Positions 1 through 9,828 of a stretch of 64,000 nt of DNA are shown in pieces (position 1 is the first letter of the stretch; each line of letters begins with the position of its first letter). Below the pieces are notes generated by a model. The model ran no database searches and was not told where the DNA came from. It saw only the letters and a list, made by a program, of their open reading frames with translations. Made by a program: the position numbers and the translations under genes. The stretch comes from Falsiroseomonas bella (lineage in GTDB: Bacteria > Pseudomonadota > Alphaproteobacteria > Acetobacterales > Acetobacteraceae). The stretch spans positions 124,001 to 188,000 of the forward strand of contig NZ_QGNA01000001.1 of assembly GCF_003173615.1 (NCBI RefSeq), written 5' to 3'.

Positions 1-983
1 CGGCAGGCGATGCGGGTGGAGAGGCCGAATTCCTGGCGCAGCCGCCCGGCGAGGAAGCCGAGGAAGGCATCCGAGCGGCAGGCCTGCATCTCCACGATCA
101 GGGACTGGGATTCATGCGCCGCCATCCCCGCGGCCTCGCCCACCGGCTGGCGCGCGAAGCCCGCGGGCAGGTGGCGTTCGTACATCGCGTGGCCGGTCTC
201 GTGCAGCACGCCGAGCAGCGCCTTGGCGGGGTTGTGCTCGTCGTAGAAGGTGGTGATGCGCACGTCGGACGGGTTGCCGCCGCAGAAGGGATGCAGCGAT
301 TCGTCGAGCCGCGCATGGCTGAACTGCAGGCCCACGCGCTCCGCCATCTCGCGGCAGAGCGCGCGCTGCGCCGCCACCGGGAATCTTCCTTCAAGCGGCA
401 GTGGCGCCGGCCGCTGTGCCTGGATCGCCTCGGCGCGCGGCAGCGCCTCGGCCAGCCAGGATTCATAGGCGGCGAAGACCGGCTCGACATCGGCGGCCGT
501 GACGCCGGGCTGGTAGCCGTCCATCAGCGCGTCGTAGGGGTCCATGCCGAGTGCGGCGCCGAGGGCCTGCGCGATCTCCCGCTGCAGGGCCACCACCTCG
601 GTCAGCGCCTTGCGCACCTTGCCGAAGTCGGCATCGGCCTTCGCCTCCCGCCAGACCATCTCGCAGGCCGAGTTGGCGCGGCTCGACGCCTCCACCAAAG
701 CCACCGGCAGCGCGGTGGCGCGCGCATGGGCGCGGCGCATGAGGGCGAGGTTCGCGCCGTCCCATTCGCCATCCGCCGTCGCGGCCGCGAGATCCTCGGC
801 GACCTGCGGCGCCGTGAGAAGCTCGTGCGACACGCCGGCCAGCGCGGCGAGCTGTTCGCCGCGCGCATGGCCGCCGCCGGGCGGCATCATCGCGCTGGCG
901 TCCCAGTGCAGGATGCCCGCGGCCTCGTTCAGCGCGCCGATCCGCGCGAAGCGCGCCTTCAGGCGGTCATATGCGGCGTTCAT
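1..983 (-). CDS. M32 family metallocarboxypeptidase (carboxypeptidase Taq type), C-terminus cut by window edge
   Basis: Reading the minus strand from ATG at 983 gives an open frame of 327 residues that leaves the window, against about 500 for the family. Near residue 263 it has the HExxH zinc motif as HETGH, preceded by the LLGVLHETGHAMYE context typical of M32 peptidases, and further on the AAHESQS segment that supplies the downstream Glu ligand region. The family removes C-terminal residues from peptides in the cytoplasm, using a bound metal. The start overlaps the stop of the upstream SURF1 gene as ATGA, so it is probably translated from the end of the oxidase operon. A role in oxidase biogenesis is not implied; it may only share the transcript. 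Confidence 0.9.
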   Translation of the reverse strand, partial: MNAAYDRLKARFARIGALNEAAGILHWDASAMMPPGGGHARGEQLAALAGVSHELLTAPQVAEDLAAATADGEWDGANLALMRRAHARATALPVALVEASSRANSACEMVWREAKADADFGKVRKALTEVVALQREIAQALGAALGMDPYDALMDGYQPGVTAADVEPVFAAYESWLAEALPRAEAIQAQRPAPLPLEGRFPVAAQRALCREMAERVGLQFSHARLDESLHPFCGGNPSDVRITTFYDEHNPAKALLGVLHETGHAMYERHLPAGFARQPVGEAAGMAAHESQSLIVEMQACRSDAFLGFLAGRLRQEFGLSTRIAC

Positions 984-1669
984 GCCTCGCGCTCCGTCGC
1001 GTTCGGTTCGGGCCGGCGGAGCGCGAAGGCGGCGAGGACGCCGACCAGCGACAGCGCCAGCCCGTACCAGGTGATCGCATAGCCCAGGTGGTTGTTCGTC
1101 GGTCGCGGCAGCGTGCGCGCCGGATCGGGCAGGCCGCCGCCTTGCGTGCCGAGCGCGACAAGGCCGTAGGGGGCGACCTCCGCAAGGCCGAGCGCCCGCC
1201 CGATCGCCGGCGGGTCGAAGGTGTAGAAGCGGCGCCCGGCGGGATCGTCGGTGGCGGAAAACCAGTTCGGGCGGTCGCCCGGATGCACCCAGCCTTCCAG
1301 CGTCACCTCGCCTTCCGGACGGGCGATGGGGCGGTCGTTCTGCAGGGGCACCCAGCCGCGATCCACGAGGATCGGCGGCGCGCCCACGCGCAGCAGCGGC
1401 GTGACGAGATGGGCGCCGAGCACGGGGCCGCGCACCTCGAGCCCGAGCAGCGCTTCCTTCGTGTGGTCGAAGCGGCCGGTGACGCGCACCTTGGCGAGCA
1501 TCTCCGGCGGCCCTGCCAGCGGCGCGGCGGGCGCGGCCTCGCTGGCCGCAATGCGCGCGATCAGGTCGTTCTTCCAGGCGAGCCGCTGCACCTGCCAGGT
1601 GCCGAGGAACAGCAGCAGGCCGAGCACGGGAATCGAGGCCAGGACGGCGATCAGGACAGGGCGGCGCAT
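980..1669 (-). CDS. SURF1 family cytochrome oxidase assembly protein
   Basis: The protein has 229 residues, with one membrane helix at the N-terminus (about residues 4-22, followed by GTWQVQRLAWK) and one near the C-terminus (about 205-222), flanking a periplasmic domain. This two-helix layout and the GxWQxxRxxWK start are diagnostic of SURF1/Shy1. SURF1 helps insert heme a into subunit I of aa3 oxidase, and its place after ctaE and DUF983 fits that job. It ends in an ATGA overlap with the M32 peptidase gene. Confidence 0.93.
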   Translation of the reverse strand: MRRPVLIAVLASIPVLGLLLFLGTWQVQRLAWKNDLIARIAASEAAPAAPLAGPPEMLAKVRVTGRFDHTKEALLGLEVRGPVLGAHLVTPLLRVGAPPILVDRGWVPLQNDRPIARPEGEVTLEGWVHPGDRPNWFSATDDPAGRRFYTFDPPAIGRALGLAEVAPYGLVALGTQGGGLPDPARTLPRPTNNHLGYAITWYGLALSLVGVLAAFALRRPEPNATEREA

Positions 1670-1720
1670 CGGCCCGTCATGTGGTGCGGCGCGCAGGCCG
1701 CCGCCATGTCGCGCGGCGGC

Positions 1721-2104
1721 TCATCGCATCCCGGCCGCGCGATGGCGCCACTGCGCCCAGATCAGCGCGGCCTTGGCGATGCGCATGGTCAGGACGGAGC
1801 CGGGCAGCAGCACGAGCGGCCACAGCACCAGATGGACCCAGAAGGGCGGCTCCAGCCGGAACTCGACGAGGAAGGCCCCAATGACGGTCAGCGCGCCGAG
1901 CAGGAAGATCGCCGCCACGGCGGGACCGTCGCCGGCATCCTGCTGCGAGAGATCGAGGCCGCAGACGGTGCAGGAGGGCGCGACATCGAGCAGCCCGCGG
2001 AACAGCGCGCCCTGTCCGCAGCGCGGGCAGCGGCCGGCCAGCGCGACCCGTGGAAATGGCGCGACCCCGCCCGCGGGTGCGGACGGGGTCGGTTCACCAT
2101 TCAT
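1721..2104 (-). CDS. DUF983 family small membrane protein
   Basis: The protein has 127 residues from ATG at 2104. Two CxxC pairs, CPRC near residue 27 and CTVC near residue 46, form a probable zinc ribbon. They are followed by two strongly hydrophobic segments (about 63-82 and 88-110). This is the DUF983 layout, often found within alphaproteobacterial cox operons next to ctaE and SURF1. The function is not established; a role in oxidase assembly is inferred from position. A longer open frame runs upstream in phase but lies opposite ctaE and is not used. Confidence 0.88.
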   Translation of the reverse strand: MNGEPTPSAPAGGVAPFPRVALAGRCPRCGQGALFRGLLDVAPSCTVCGLDLSQQDAGDGPAVAAIFLLGALTVIGAFLVEFRLEPPFWVHLVLWPLVLLPGSVLTMRIAKAALIWAQWRHRAAGMR

Positions 2105-2112
2105 GATCGGCG

Positions 2113-2145
2113 GCGGGCCATCGGCCCGCGCCCGGCGTCTGAGGG
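2113..2145. repeat. REP-like extragenic element, copy 1
   Basis: Directly after the ctaE stop codon (minus strand) lies the 16-mer CCCTCAGACGCCGGGC (2145-2130), followed by a 7-bp hairpin with a 3-base loop (2113-2129). The same 16-mer followed by a short GC hairpin sits after the M50-HlyD gene at 20856-20871. The shared word and the same position relative to a stop codon suggest a dispersed intergenic element that may stabilise or end transcripts. The element has no U-tract. Confidence 0.6.
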
Positions 2146-2151
2146 CAGCAC

Positions 2152-2988
2152 TCAATGATGCGCGATCTGGCCGGCGCCCCACCAGTAGATGAAGATGAAG
2201 AGGAACAGCCAGACCACGTCCACGAAGTGCCAGTACCAGGCCGCCGCCTCGAAGCCGAAGTGGCGTTCCGGCGTGAAGGCGCCGCGGATCGCGCGCACCA
2301 GGCACACCGCCAGGAAGATGGTGCCGACGATCACGTGGAAGCCGTGGAAGCCGGTGGCGAGGTAGAAGGTCGAGGGATAGATGCCGTCGGTGAAGGCGAA
2401 GGGCGCGACCAGATATTCGTAGGCCTGGAAGGCGCTGAAGCTGAGGCCGAGCAGCACGGTCAGCGACAGGCCGATGATCAGCGAGCGACGGTCGTTGTTG
2501 AGCAGCGCGTGGTGCGCCCAGGTCACCGTGGTGCCCGACAGCAGCAGGATCATGGTGTTCAGGAAGGGCAGGCTGAACGGGTCGAAGGTGTAGACACCCG
2601 CCGGCGGCCAGATCGCCTTCTCCGCGCCGGAGACATGCTCGGGGAACAGCGCGAAGTGGAAGTAGGCCCAGAAGAAGGCGACGAAGAACATCACCTCGGA
2701 GGCGATGAACAGCACCATGCCGTAGCGCAGGCCGAGGCGGACCACCGGGCTGTGCAGGCCGGGGGTGTTGCTCTCCTTCAGCACGTCGCGCCACCAGAAG
2801 AACATGGTCGCGAGCACGGCGAGCAGGCCGAGGGCGAGCAGCCACCAGCCGCCGCCATGGGCGATGAAGATGATGCCGAGGACCAGCGCGCCGCCGGCGA
2901 AGGCGCCGGCGATCGGCCAGGGCGAAGGGTCCACCAGGTGGTAGGGGTGCTTGTAGGGGCTGGCGCCCGTTTCGCTGTGGCTTGCCAT
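2152..2988 (-). CDS. ctaE: Cytochrome c oxidase subunit III
   Basis: The protein has 278 residues from ATG at 2988 (MASHSETGASPYKHPYHLVD), the normal length for bacterial subunit III. It has seven hydrophobic segments, the HPYHLVDPSPWP start, the FWAYFHFALFPE segment and the C-terminal FHGFHVIVGTIFL and HFVDVVWLFLF motifs typical of COX3. Subunit III stabilises the catalytic core and the proton path of subunit I in the inner membrane. The open frame extends further upstream but has no COX3 homology there, so the later ATG is chosen. It lies between ctaG and DUF983. Confidence 0.97.
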   Translation of the reverse strand: MASHSETGASPYKHPYHLVDPSPWPIAGAFAGGALVLGIIFIAHGGGWWLLALGLLAVLATMFFWWRDVLKESNTPGLHSPVVRLGLRYGMVLFIASEVMFFVAFFWAYFHFALFPEHVSGAEKAIWPPAGVYTFDPFSLPFLNTMILLLSGTTVTWAHHALLNNDRRSLIIGLSLTVLLGLSFSAFQAYEYLVAPFAFTDGIYPSTFYLATGFHGFHVIVGTIFLAVCLVRAIRGAFTPERHFGFEAAAWYWHFVDVVWLFLFIFIYWWGAGQIAHH

Positions 2989-3083
2989 CGCTCGTCCTGG
3001 GTGGTCGCGGCGGGGTTCGGCCCCGGCCTTTGGTGGTGGATGAATCCCGCAAGATGCGGGGCGGATCAAGGGTTCTGGCGGCG

Positions 3084-3725
3084 TCAGCGCACCACGGTCG
3101 GCGCTCCGGTCGGCGCCCCCTGGCGGCCGACATGCGGCCCGGCATTGGCCAGCGCGCCGGAGCGCTCGGCGTCATGCAGGCTGCGGTGGAAGGTGTAGTT
3201 CACGGTGATGGTGCGGATGCCGCGGGTGTTCGGATCCTCCGCGATGCGGGGGTCCACCCAGAAGGCGAGCGGCATGTCCACCTGCTGACCGGGCTCGAGC
3301 GTCTGCTCCTCGAAGCAGAAGCAGGCGGTCTTATGGAAATACTTCCCCACCACCTCGGGCGTGACGTTGTAGGTGGAGATGCCCGTCGCCGGCCGGTCCG
3401 AGAGGTTGCGCGCGTGGTAGAAGCCCATCGCCTCCTCGCCGACGCGCAGCTGCACGGAAGGCTGCGCCGGTTCGAAGCGCCAGGGCAGCTGCGGCTGGGT
3501 GTTGGCGTTGAAGCGCACGGTGACGACGAAGTCGCCCGGCGCCGCCGGCGCCTGCTGGCCGATCATCGGCGTGCCGCCGAAGCCGGTCACGCGGCAAAAC
3601 AGGTCGTAGAGCGGCACGGCGGCGAAGGAGACGCCGACCATGCCGAAGACGACGCCGAAGGCCGCGCCGGCGACGCGCCTGTTCCGCCTTGCGACCAGGG
3701 CCTGACGAGAGGCGTCCATGCTCAC
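3084..3725 (-). CDS. ctaG: Cytochrome c oxidase assembly protein CtaG/Cox11
   Basis: The protein has 213 residues. One N-terminal membrane helix (about residues 18-38) is followed by VPLYDLFCRVTGFGG and, later, the CFCF copper-binding motif (ACFCFEEQTLEPGQ), both hallmarks of Cox11. Cox11 delivers copper to the CuB site of subunit I from the periplasmic side. The start is a GTG at 3725 that overlaps the upstream stop as GTGA; an ATG two codons later (3719) is possible. Overlapping coupling with the small upstream gene suggests one translation unit. Confidence 0.95.
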   Translation of the reverse strand: MSMDASRQALVARRNRRVAGAAFGVVFGMVGVSFAAVPLYDLFCRVTGFGGTPMIGQQAPAAPGDFVVTVRFNANTQPQLPWRFEPAQPSVQLRVGEEAMGFYHARNLSDRPATGISTYNVTPEVVGKYFHKTACFCFEEQTLEPGQQVDMPLAFWVDPRIAEDPNTRGIRTITVNYTFHRSLHDAERSGALANAGPHVGRQGAPTGAPTVVR

Positions 3726-3850
3726 CCCCGGAGAATCCGCGCCATGGAGATGAAGTAGAACAGCACCACCAACCCGACGAGCGTCAGGAAGATCGCCCAG
3801 TTGCGGCCGCGACGCCGCTTCTCGAAGGCGGTGCGTTCCTCGGGCGTCAT
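3722..3850 (-). CDS. Small single-pass membrane protein in the oxidase operon
   Basis: A 42-residue frame from ATG at 3850 lies between ctaB and ctaG and overlaps both by 4 bases (ATGA and GTGA). It has a charged N-terminus ([17 protein letters not shown]) and one membrane helix (about residues 18-36). Many alphaproteobacteria carry a short membrane protein at exactly this place, sometimes annotated as a CoxF or hypothetical oxidase-assembly protein. I cannot assign a function, but the exact overlaps and the single helix make it a real gene. Confidence 0.82.
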   Translation of the reverse strand: MTPEERTAFEKRRRGRNWAIFLTLVGLVVLFYFISMARILRG

Positions 3851-4797
3851 GCGGCGAAGGCCATGCGGTCCACCGCGAGCGCGGCGAAGAGCGCGAAGAG
3901 GTAGTAGAGCGAATACTTGAAGGTCGCGCGCGCCGCGGCGTCGTTGGCGAGGCTCCGCCCGGCCGCGTCCTGCGGTTCGTTCAGCACGCGCCAGGCGTGG
4001 AACAGGAAGCCCGCCCCGAGCAGCGCGGCGACCGCGGCATAGGCAGGGCCGGCGAAGCCGACCAGCCAGGGCGCGAGCGTCACCGGCACCAGCGCGACGG
4101 TGTAGACCATCACCTGCCGCCGCGTTTCCCTGGCGCCGTGGGTGACGGGCAGCATCGGCACCTTGGCGCGCGCGTAGTCGCCATGCGCCCAGAGCGACAG
4201 CGCCCAGAAATGCGGCGGCGTCCACATGAAAATTATGGCGAAGAGGATGAGCGGCACCAGCGTGACGTCGCCCGTCGCCGCGGCCCAGCCGATCACCGGC
4301 GGGAAGGCGCCGGCGGCGCCGCCGATGACGATGTTCTGCGGCGTGCGCCGCTTCAGCCACATCGTGTAGATCGCGACGTAGAAGAAGATCGAGAAGGCGA
4401 GCCAGCCCGCCGCGACCCAGTTCGTCGCAAGGCCCATCACCGCGACCGAGGCGGCGGACAGCACCAGGCCGAAGCCCAGCGCCTGTCCCGGCTCGATCCG
4501 GCCCGAGGGGATCGGGCGGCGCGCGGTGCGGCGCATCAGCGCGTCGATGTCGCGGTCGTACCACATGTTGATCGCGCCTGCCGCGCCCGCGGCGACCGCG
4601 ATGCAGAGGATCGCCGCGACGCCGAGCACGGGATGGATCGGCGCCGGCGCAACCAGCAGGCCGACCACGGCCGTGAAGACCACGAGCGTCATCACCCGTG
4701 GCTTGAGGAGCGCGATCCAGTCACGCACCTCGGAGAGATCGGCGGATGTGTCGAGGGGGGCTTGCGCCCCCCTCGGGTCGATGGCGTGGCCGCTCAT
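3847..4797 (-). CDS. ctaB: Protoheme IX farnesyltransferase (heme O synthase)
   Basis: The protein has 316 residues. The UbiA-family polyprenyl-binding motif NxxxDxxxD appears as NMWYDRDID near residue 98, followed by [12 protein letters not shown], which is specific to heme O synthases. About nine hydrophobic segments follow. The enzyme adds a farnesyl group to heme b, giving heme O, the precursor of heme A for aa3 oxidase, in the inner membrane. The N-terminal coding part contains a perfect 10-bp inverted repeat (4752-4775). The gene lies between ctaD and the small membrane gene. Confidence 0.97.
   Translation of the reverse strand: MSGHAIDPRGAQAPLDTSADLSEVRDWIALLKPRVMTLVVFTAVVGLLVAPAPIHPVLGVAAILCIAVAAGAAGAINMWYDRDIDALMRRTARRPIPSGRIEPGQALGFGLVLSAASVAVMGLATNWVAAGWLAFSIFFYVAIYTMWLKRRTPQNIVIGGAAGAFPPVIGWAAATGDVTLVPLILFAIIFMWTPPHFWALSLWAHGDYARAKVPMLPVTHGARETRRQVMVYTVALVPVTLAPWLVGFAGPAYAAVAALLGAGFLFHAWRVLNEPQDAAGRSLANDAAARATFKYSLYYLFALFAALAVDRMAFAA
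4752..4775. repeat. 10-bp perfect hairpin inside the start of ctaB
   Basis: CGAGGGGGGC (4752-4761), loop TTGC, then GCCCCCCTCG (4766-4775) forms a perfect 10-bp GC stem about 20-45 bases after the ctaB start codon on the minus strand. It encodes the variable N-terminal tail (around [10 protein letters not shown]), so it is free to vary. It could slow translation initiation or stabilise mRNA, or be a palindromic repeat inserted into a tolerant coding region. Confidence 0.5.
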
Positions 4798-4818
4798 CCG
4801 TTCCTCGTCGCCCGTGCG

Positions 4819-7378
<2,560 letters not shown>

Positions 7379-7498
7379 CCTGCCGTCCCGCCGGCGCGAC
7401 GGATCGCCGCGCTCTTCCTCAAACCGTGATGGGCCGGGCGTTTGCCCGGCGCACGGGGATCCTTCCGCTGCTTCGGCGGTCGTGCTCCCCACAGGCGA

Positions 7499-7527
7499 CC
7501 TATAGAAGCGCCTCCCGCACCGCACAA
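7499..7527 (-). promoter_or_regulatory. Candidate sigma70-type promoter for the oxidase operon
   Basis: On the minus strand, TTGTGC (7527-7522) and TATAGG (7504-7499) are separated by exactly 17 bases, about 120 bases upstream of the ctaC start and in the only non-coding gap before the operon. The hexamers match the consensus moderately. A TTGACA at 7585-7580 lies further upstream without a matching -10. Confidence 0.5.
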
Positions 7528-7602
7528 GTGAGGCGGAGGCGTCTTCCGGCAAGCGGCGGCCGCCAAAACCTGCCTCATTTGTCAAGGAGTTGCGCGGCGA
7601 CG

Positions 7603-7935
7603 TCAGCCGCCGGGCGCCGCCTCGGCCTCGACCTCGCCTTCGGCGACATGATCCACCATGTCGGTGAGCATCGAGCGGATATGGCTGTCGCCGACGACGT
7701 AGAACACCTGCCGTCCGCGCCGCTCCGCCTGCAGCAGCCGCGCCGCGCGCAGCAGCCGGAGATGGTGCGAGACCAGCGAGGCCGAGAGGTTCAGCCCGTC
7801 AGCCATGTCGCCGACCGAGACCGGCGCGTCGAGGCTGGCCAGGATGATGCGCAGGCGAGTCGGGTCGCTCATCAGGCGGAACATCTCCGCCAGTTCGACC
7901 ACCTGGTCCTCGCCGATCCGCGCCCGCACGCCCAT
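7603..7935 (-). CDS. ArsR/SmtB family metal-sensing repressor with alpha-5 zinc site
   Basis: The protein has 110 residues from ATG at 7935, which is preceded by an ACAGGA ribosome site; an alternative start at 7995 would add 20 residues without homology. The winged-helix core (LMSDPTRLRIILASL, then the recognition helix near SASLVSHHLRLL) is typical ArsR. The C-terminal helix reads D83-S-H85 ... H96-V-A-E99, which has exactly the DxHx10HxxE spacing of the SmtB/CzrA alpha-5 zinc site. No alpha-3N cysteines are present. It is divergent to the metal importer at 8069-12040, and SmtB-type operator half-sites lie in front of the importer, so it probably controls that operon and itself in response to Zn. 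Confidence 0.9.
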   Translation of the reverse strand: MGVRARIGEDQVVELAEMFRLMSDPTRLRIILASLDAPVSVGDMADGLNLSASLVSHHLRLLRAARLLQAERRGRQVFYVVGDSHIRSMLTDMVDHVAEGEVEAEAAPGG

Positions 7936-7998
7936 CGCGCTGTCCTGTTGCCACTTGCCAGCATCATGCGCGCGGGGTCGCGCGTCCAGCGGCACTTG

Positions 7999-8014
7999 AC
8001 GCGACCGGTCGCGT
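7999..8014. promoter_or_regulatory. 16-bp perfect palindrome in the regulator-importer gap
   Basis: ACGCGACCGGTCGCGT is a perfect 16-bp palindrome. It overlaps a TTGACG (7996-8001) that could be the -35 box of the importer promoter. It differs from the ArsR-type half-sites, so it may bind another regulator (the fused DtxR-like domain of the permease is a candidate) or be a chance GC palindrome. Confidence 0.4.
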
Positions 8015-8057
8015 GCCCAATCTGCCGCCCCAAGGCAAGTGTTTGAAAATAAAGGAA

Positions 8058-8121
8058 CATCTGAACAGATGAACAGGGATCACGTCTCGACAGCCATACA
8101 TGTGAACAGGAGTTCATGTGT
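8058..8121. promoter_or_regulatory. ArsR/SmtB-type operator cluster at the start of the importer operon
   Basis: Three TGAACA half-sites occur within 50 bases (8062, 8070, 8103). The best site, TGAACAGGAGTTCA at 8103-8116, differs by one base from the SmtB-family 6-2-6 consensus TGAACA-N2-TGTTCA and extends outward imperfectly as ACATGTGAAC-N4-GTTCATGTGT. A second palindrome, CATCTG-AA-CAGATG (8058-8071), overlaps the chosen ATG at 8069. The clustering next to an SmtB-like gene supports a real operator. Confidence 0.68.
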
Positions 8122-9070
8122 TGGCCGCCGCGCGCTCCTCGGCACACTGGCCGCCGCCCTCCCCCTGCCGGCCCTGGCCCAGGCGCGCCCGGGGCGCAGC
8201 GTGGTGGCGACCGTCGCCATGGTGGGCGACGCGGTGCGGGAGGTGTCGGGCGGGCGCGTCCGCGTGGAGACGCTGATCGGCGAGGGCGTTGACCCGCATC
8301 TGTTCCGTCCGACGCGGTCCGACATCTCACGGCTGCTGTCGGCCGATGCGGTGTTCGGCGTCGGACATCGGCTGGAAGGGCGGATGGGCGACGTGATGGA
8401 GCGCGTGCGCCAGGCGGGGAAGCCGGTCGTGCTGCTGGCCGAATCGCTGCCGCGCGACCGGCTGCGCGCCAACCCGGACTACCCCGACGCGGCCGACCCG
8501 CATGTCTGGATGGACCCGACGCTCTGGGCCGATGCCGCGAAGGCCGTGGAGCCCGCCCTCAACCGGCTGGTTCCGGATGCGCGGGAGGCGATGACGGATA
8601 ACCTGGCGAGCTTCCGCGCCCGCTGCGCCCGGCTCGACACCTATGCGAAGGAGGTGCTCGGCACGGTGCCGGAGAATGCGCGGCTGCTCGTCACCGCGCA
8701 TGACGCCTTCAGCTATTTCGGCGCACGCTACGGCTTCGCGCTGGAGAGCATCCAGGGCCTCTCCACCGAGGCCGAGGCGAACCTCGCCGCGATCGAGGCG
8801 CTGGTGACAAAGCTCGTCGAACGGCGCGTGCCGGCGGTCTTCGCCGAGACCTCGGTGCCGGATCGCGCGGTGCGCGCGCTGATCGAGGGCGCGGGCGCGC
8901 GCGGCCAGCGCGTGGCGCTTGGCGGCAACCTGTTCTCCGACGCGATGGGCCGGGCCGGCACCTATGAGGGCACCTACGAGGGCATGCTGGACCACAACAT
9001 CACCACCATCGCCCGCGCGCTGGGCGGCCGTGCGCCGGATCGCGGACTGAACAGCCGGCTCGCAGCATGA
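8069..9070 (+). CDS. Periplasmic metal-binding protein of a Zn/Mn ABC importer (TroA/ZnuA family)
   Basis: The protein has 333 residues from ATG at 8069 (AAAGGA 12 bases upstream). An in-frame GTG at 8102 would start directly before the signal peptide, so the start is not certain. The leader has an RR pair (VGRRALLG) and ends at ALAQA, so Tat export is possible. Metal-ligand positions of the cluster A-I family are visible: DPHLFRPT, DPHVWMDP, HDAFSYFG and the late FSDAMG aspartate. The His-His-His-Asp set resembles TroA/ZnuA rather than the Glu-containing MntC type. The ATGA overlap with the ATPase shows the operon start. No long His-rich loop is present. Confidence 0.9.
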   Translation: MNRDHVSTAIHVNRSSCVGRRALLGTLAAALPLPALAQARPGRSVVATVAMVGDAVREVSGGRVRVETLIGEGVDPHLFRPTRSDISRLLSADAVFGVGHRLEGRMGDVMERVRQAGKPVVLLAESLPRDRLRANPDYPDAADPHVWMDPTLWADAAKAVEPALNRLVPDAREAMTDNLASFRARCARLDTYAKEVLGTVPENARLLVTAHDAFSYFGARYGFALESIQGLSTEAEANLAAIEALVTKLVERRVPAVFAETSVPDRAVRALIEGAGARGQRVALGGNLFSDAMGRAGTYEGTYEGMLDHNITTIARALGGRAPDRGLNSRLAA

Positions 9071-9828
9071 ACCCGCCCGCACCGCTGGAGGTCCGGCACC
9101 TGACGGTCGCCTATGGCGAGAAGCCGGCGGTATGGGATGTCACCTGGTCGGCGCCCCCTGGCCTGACGGCGATCGTCGGGCCGAACGGCGCGGGCAAGTC
9201 CACCCTGCTCAAGTCGGCGCTCGGCCTGGTGCCGGCGCTGTCGGGGGAGGTGCGGTTCTTCGGGCGGCCGCTCGACACGGTGCGCGACCGCGTCGGGTAC
9301 CTGCCGCAGCGCGCGTCCGTGGACTGGGACTTCCCGGCGACCGCGCTCGACGTGGTGTGCATGGCGCGATACCCGCGCATGCGCTGGTGGGGCCTGGTGC
9401 CGCGCCGGGACAAGGAAGCCGCACGCGCCGCGCTGGCGCAGGTGGGCATGGCCGATTTCGCCGACCGGCAGATCGGCAGGCTTTCCGGTGGCCAGCAGCA
9501 GCGCGTGTTCCTGGCCCGCGCGCTGGCGCAGGATGCCGACCTCGTGCTGATGGACGAGCCCTTCGCGGCGGTGGACGCGGCGACGGAGGCGGCGATCGTC
9601 GCGGTGCTGCGCGAGCTGGCGGCGAAGGGGCGGCATGTCGTGGCCGTGCATCACGACCTCGGCACGGTGCCGGAGTATTTTTCCTCCGTCCTGCTGCTGA
9701 ATGCGCGGGTCTTCGCGGCGGGGGCGGTGCAGGACGTCTTCACCAACCGCAGCATCGCCGCGACGTACGGCGCGCGGCTCGCCGTGCTGGACGAGGCCAG
9801 CGTCGGCGCCGGGGCGGTGGGGGCGTGA
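9067..9828 (+). CDS. Zn/Mn ABC importer ATPase
   Basis: The protein has 253 residues and all ABC ATPase motifs: Walker A GPNGAGKST near residue 39, Q-loop LPQRASVDWDFP, signature LSGGQQQRVFLARAL, Walker B DADLVLMDEPFAAVD and the switch His in VVAVHHDLG. The VDWDFP segment is typical for the TroB/MntB/ZnuC group. It powers uptake through the two following permeases. The gene is coupled on both sides by 4-base overlaps (ATGA before, GTGA after). Confidence 0.95.
   Translation: MNPPAPLEVRHLTVAYGEKPAVWDVTWSAPPGLTAIVGPNGAGKSTLLKSALGLVPALSGEVRFFGRPLDTVRDRVGYLPQRASVDWDFPATALDVVCMARYPRMRWWGLVPRRDKEAARAALAQVGMADFADRQIGRLSGGQQQRVFLARALAQDADLVLMDEPFAAVDAATEAAIVAVLRELAAKGRHVVAVHHDLGTVPEYFSSVLLLNARVFAAGAVQDVFTNRSIAATYGARLAVLDEASVGAGAVGA

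Noticed and set aside
8039-8068. GTG start at 8039 for the metal-binding protein
   Set aside because: It would put more charged residues before the signal peptide and has poor ribosome-site spacing.
9132-9824. Upstream extension of the first permease through the ATPase gene
   Set aside because: The extension lies in another frame of the ATPase gene and has no permease features; the GTG at 9825 overlapping the ATPase stop is the natural start.
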